Assembly (NCBI GenBank): GCA_964243295.1
Contig: CAXTEJ010000052.1
Span: 1 to 22,771 of the forward strand
DNA: 22,771 nt
Source: CAXTEJ01 sp964243295
GTDB taxonomy: Bacteria > Actinomycetota > Actinomycetes > Actinomycetales > Angustibacteraceae
Reading direction: 5' to 3'
The notes below the pieces were generated by a model, which was given only the letters and a program-made list of their open reading frames with translations, did not search any database and was not told where the DNA came from. The position numbers and the translations under genes are program-made. Shown piece after piece: positions 21,184-22,771 of this stretch (positions are counted from its first letter, which is position 1; each line of letters starts with the position of its first letter).

Positions 21184-22023
21184 CTAGAGGTCCTGGACGG
21201 CGGGCAGCCCGAAGGCCTCGGGGCGGTGGCGCACGGCCTCACGCAGGTCGCGGCCGCTGTCGGCGCCCTCGCCCCACGGGTGCAGCGGCTCGGTGAGCTC
21301 GGGGTTGACGAAGTACATGACCGACTGCCGACCCGGCTGCCCCAGGTTGCGCACCTGGTGGAACTGCGGGCCGATGGCGCCCTCGGTCACCGCGGTCAGG
21401 GCCGACCCGGGGAAGACCAGCAGCTCGTGCGGAGCCGTCGTGACGGGAAGAACCGTGCCGTCGGCGAGGATCACCTCGAGCCCCGGCCCGGTGCCGTGCT
21501 GCGCGGTGAGCAGGTGCCCGTCCTCGTGGGCGTCCTGCAGCATCGCCCGGTCGTCGGGTGCCGGCAGGTAGCTGTTGACCTGCAGGTGCGAGGCGGCCCG
21601 AAAGCCCGGCGCCCGCGCCCCGGGAAAGGTCTCGGCGAGGCCCTCCAGCACGTCCTGGACGACGGCCGCGACCGCGTCGCGCCAGGCGGCCAGCGCGTCG
21701 GTGAGCGGCACGAGGTCGGCGGCGCCCGGGATCAGGTCGAGCCGGTCCGACCACAGCGTGAAGCACTCGTTGACGTCCGGACGGTCGGGGGTCACCGAGA
21801 ACTCGACGCCCATGGGCCGGTAGCCGTAGTTGAAGTCGGCGCTGGAGTGGCGTCGCTTGGCCCCGTCGTCGGCGGTGAAGAACGTCCGCGCAGCGCCGAG
21901 CGCAGCCGAGAGCAGCCCGCTCTCGGCGTCCGTCAACGCCACCACCGCGTACCCCTGCCCGGCAATGCACCGCACCGCGTCGGCCGTCCGGGAGCTCGTC
22001 AGCACTTCACTCATCGTGGTCAT
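21184..22023 (-). CDS. Isopenicillin-N-synthase-like Fe(II)/2-oxoglutarate oxygenase
   Basis: 279 residues of the double-stranded beta-helix oxygenase family. The iron ligands are visible as HED (His166, Asp168) and the distal His222 in QFHQVRN; RQS (Arg232, Ser234) is the 2OG or substrate carboxylate-binding pair of the IPNS-like branch. The N-terminal half has the usual DIOX_N-like shape (GYAVVAL, FNYGYRP). The substrate is unknown. The start is ATG 22023, with an alternative ATG three codons in; neither has a good Shine-Dalgarno site. It lies 73 bp downstream of cobN on the same strand, so co-transcription is possible. The gene ends with TAG at the edge of the long hairpin. Confidence 0.85.
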   Translation of the reverse strand: MTTMSEVLTSSRTADAVRCIAGQGYAVVALTDAESGLLSAALGAARTFFTADDGAKRRHSSADFNYGYRPMGVEFSVTPDRPDVNECFTLWSDRLDLIPGAADLVPLTDALAAWRDAVAAVVQDVLEGLAETFPGARAPGFRAASHLQVNSYLPAPDDRAMLQDAHEDGHLLTAQHGTGPGLEVILADGTVLPVTTAPHELLVFPGSALTAVTEGAIGPQFHQVRNLGQPGRQSVMYFVNPELTEPLHPWGEGADSGRDLREAVRHRPEAFGLPAVQDL

Positions 22024-22060
22024 GAGGTCACGCTAGAGCACCACCGCGCTTCAAGATCAT

Positions 22061-22096
22061 CATTCGGGTGAAGGTGTGTCGGCCGTCGTCCGAATG
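22061..22096 (-). terminator. Weak hairpin after cobN
   Basis: CATTCGG and CCGAATG form a 7-bp stem around a 22-nt spacer, starting directly after the cobN stop. The loop is long and no U-tract follows, so termination would be partial at most; it could equally be a protein-binding inverted repeat before the oxygenase gene. Confidence 0.3.
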
Positions 22097-22771
22097 TCAG
22101 CCCACCAGCGCACCGGCGTCGTCCGGGCCGTCGTCCTCGAGGTCGCCCTCGGCGTCCAGGACCGCCGCCTGCAGCGCCGCCAGCGCCTCGGCGCTCGGTT
22201 CGGTCCACAGGCCACGCTGGGCGGCCTCGAGCAGTCGCTCGGCGATGCCCTTGCGGGCCCACGGGTTGCTGCGCTGCATGAACTGCGCGACCCCGGGGTC
22301 CTGCACGTACTCGCGGGTGAGGGACTCGTACATCCAGTCGTCGACGACCCCGGCGGTGGCGTCGTAGCCGAACAGGTAGTCGACGGTCGCGGCCATCTCG
22401 AACGCACCCTTGTAGCCGTGGCGCTGCATGGCGGCGATCCACCGCGGGTTGACGACCCGCGCGCGGAACACCCGCCGCGTCTCCTCGCCGAGGGTGCGGG
22501 TGCGCACCTGGTCGGGGACGGCCGAGTCGCCGACGTACGCCGCGGGGCTCTCACCGGTCAGGTGGCGCACCATCGCCACCATCCCGCCGTGGTACTGGAA
22601 GTAGTCGTCGCTGTCGACGATGTCGTGCTCGCGGGTGTCCTGGTTCTTCGCCGCCACCTGGATGCGCGTGAAGGCGCGCTCCATGTCGCCGCGCGCCGCG
22701 ACGCCGTCGAGGTCACGGCCGTACGCGTAGCCGCCCCAGACCGCGTAGACCTCGGCGAGGTCGGCGTCGCT
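22097..22771 (-). CDS. cobN: Cobaltochelatase subunit CobN, C-terminal 224 residues (partial)
   Basis: Only the end of the gene is present; the frame is open to the right edge of the window. The C-terminal signature of CobN is clear: YAVWGGYAYGRDLDG, KNQDTREHDIVDSDDYFQYHGG, NPRWIAAMQRHGYKGAFEMAATVDYLFGYDATAGVVDDWMY-type sequence and NPWARKGIAERLLEA. CobN is the large porphyrin-binding subunit of the ATP-dependent chelatase that puts cobalt into hydrogenobyrinate a,c-diamide, and would work with the ChlI/ChlD fusion encoded 4.7 kb away on the same strand. The last about 30 residues are acidic (DAEGDLEDDGPDDAG) and less conserved. Whether cobN has its own riboswitch cannot be seen here. Confidence 0.96.
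   Translation of the reverse strand, partial: SDADLAEVYAVWGGYAYGRDLDGVAARGDMERAFTRIQVAAKNQDTREHDIVDSDDYFQYHGGMVAMVRHLTGESPAAYVGDSAVPDQVRTRTLGEETRRVFRARVVNPRWIAAMQRHGYKGAFEMAATVDYLFGYDATAGVVDDWMYESLTREYVQDPGVAQFMQRSNPWARKGIAERLLEAAQRGLWTEPSAEALAALQAAVLDAEGDLEDDGPDDAGALVG

Noticed and set aside
21346..21360. Palindrome around CAGGT-TGCGC-ACCTG in the oxygenase gene
   Set aside because: A single copy in coding sequence; arms and spacing differ from the cob-operon palindrome.

Overview
The window is a very GC-rich (clearly above 70 %) piece of an actinobacterial chromosome. Support comes from frequent GTG starts, strong C/G bias at third codon positions, leaderless-type promoters, and gene families and fusions typical of Actinomycetia (CbiG-CobJ fusion, ChlI-ChlD putative cobaltochelatase, Rv2231c-like CobC, DUF6758). 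I cannot assign a genus. There are no tRNA, rRNA, CRISPR, phage or IS sequences.

Region 1 (1-4868) is housekeeping. On the plus strand are the RG-rich tail of a probable RNA helicase, a 2'-5' RNA ligase-like 2H phosphoesterase and a DUF2236/MpaB-like protein. Converging on them from the minus strand are PHP-domain phosphoesterase -> MarC membrane protein -> RecB-like Fe-S nuclease, preceded by a separate DUF6758 zinc-ribbon gene. The PHP and DUF6758 genes both look leaderless.

Region 2 (4930-17680, minus strand) is one cobalamin operon of eleven genes. A cobalamin riboswitch at the head is followed by chlI/D -> cobO -> cobB -> cobI -> cobM -> cobL -> cbiG/cobJ -> Ni/Co permease -> cobH -> cbiX -> cobC. 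Nearly every junction is a 1-4 nt stop/start overlap (GTGA, ATGA, TGATG), so translation is probably coupled throughout. The operon covers cobalt uptake, cobalt insertion, most corrin-ring methylations, amidation, adenosylation and the aminopropanol-arm enzyme. It mixes enzymes of the early-cobalt route (CbiX, CbiG domain) and the late-cobalt route (ChlI/D here, CobN at the right edge). No cobK, cobG, cobF, cobA, cobD, cobQ, cobU or cobS is in view. The one irregular junction, cobB/cobI, carries a perfect 38-bp tandem duplication that creates a 13-codon relay frame.

Region 3 (17681-22771). Divergent from the riboswitch is a large EAL-DICT-LOV-GGDEF protein, a probable blue-light-regulated c-di-GMP enzyme, followed by an APH-like kinase. 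These converge, across a long imperfect hairpin, on a minus-strand pair: an isopenicillin-N-synthase-like Fe(II)/2OG oxygenase lying just downstream of the C-terminal end of cobN, which runs off the window.

The least explained signals are: (a) a 15-bp palindrome, CGTTGC-N3-GCAACG, found seven times (three perfect, four with one mismatch), all inside genes of the cob operon and none elsewhere in the window; (b) the 38-bp duplication with its relay mini-ORF; (c) the LOV/c-di-GMP protein sharing an intergenic region and a 10-bp inverted repeat with the B12 riboswitch operon.
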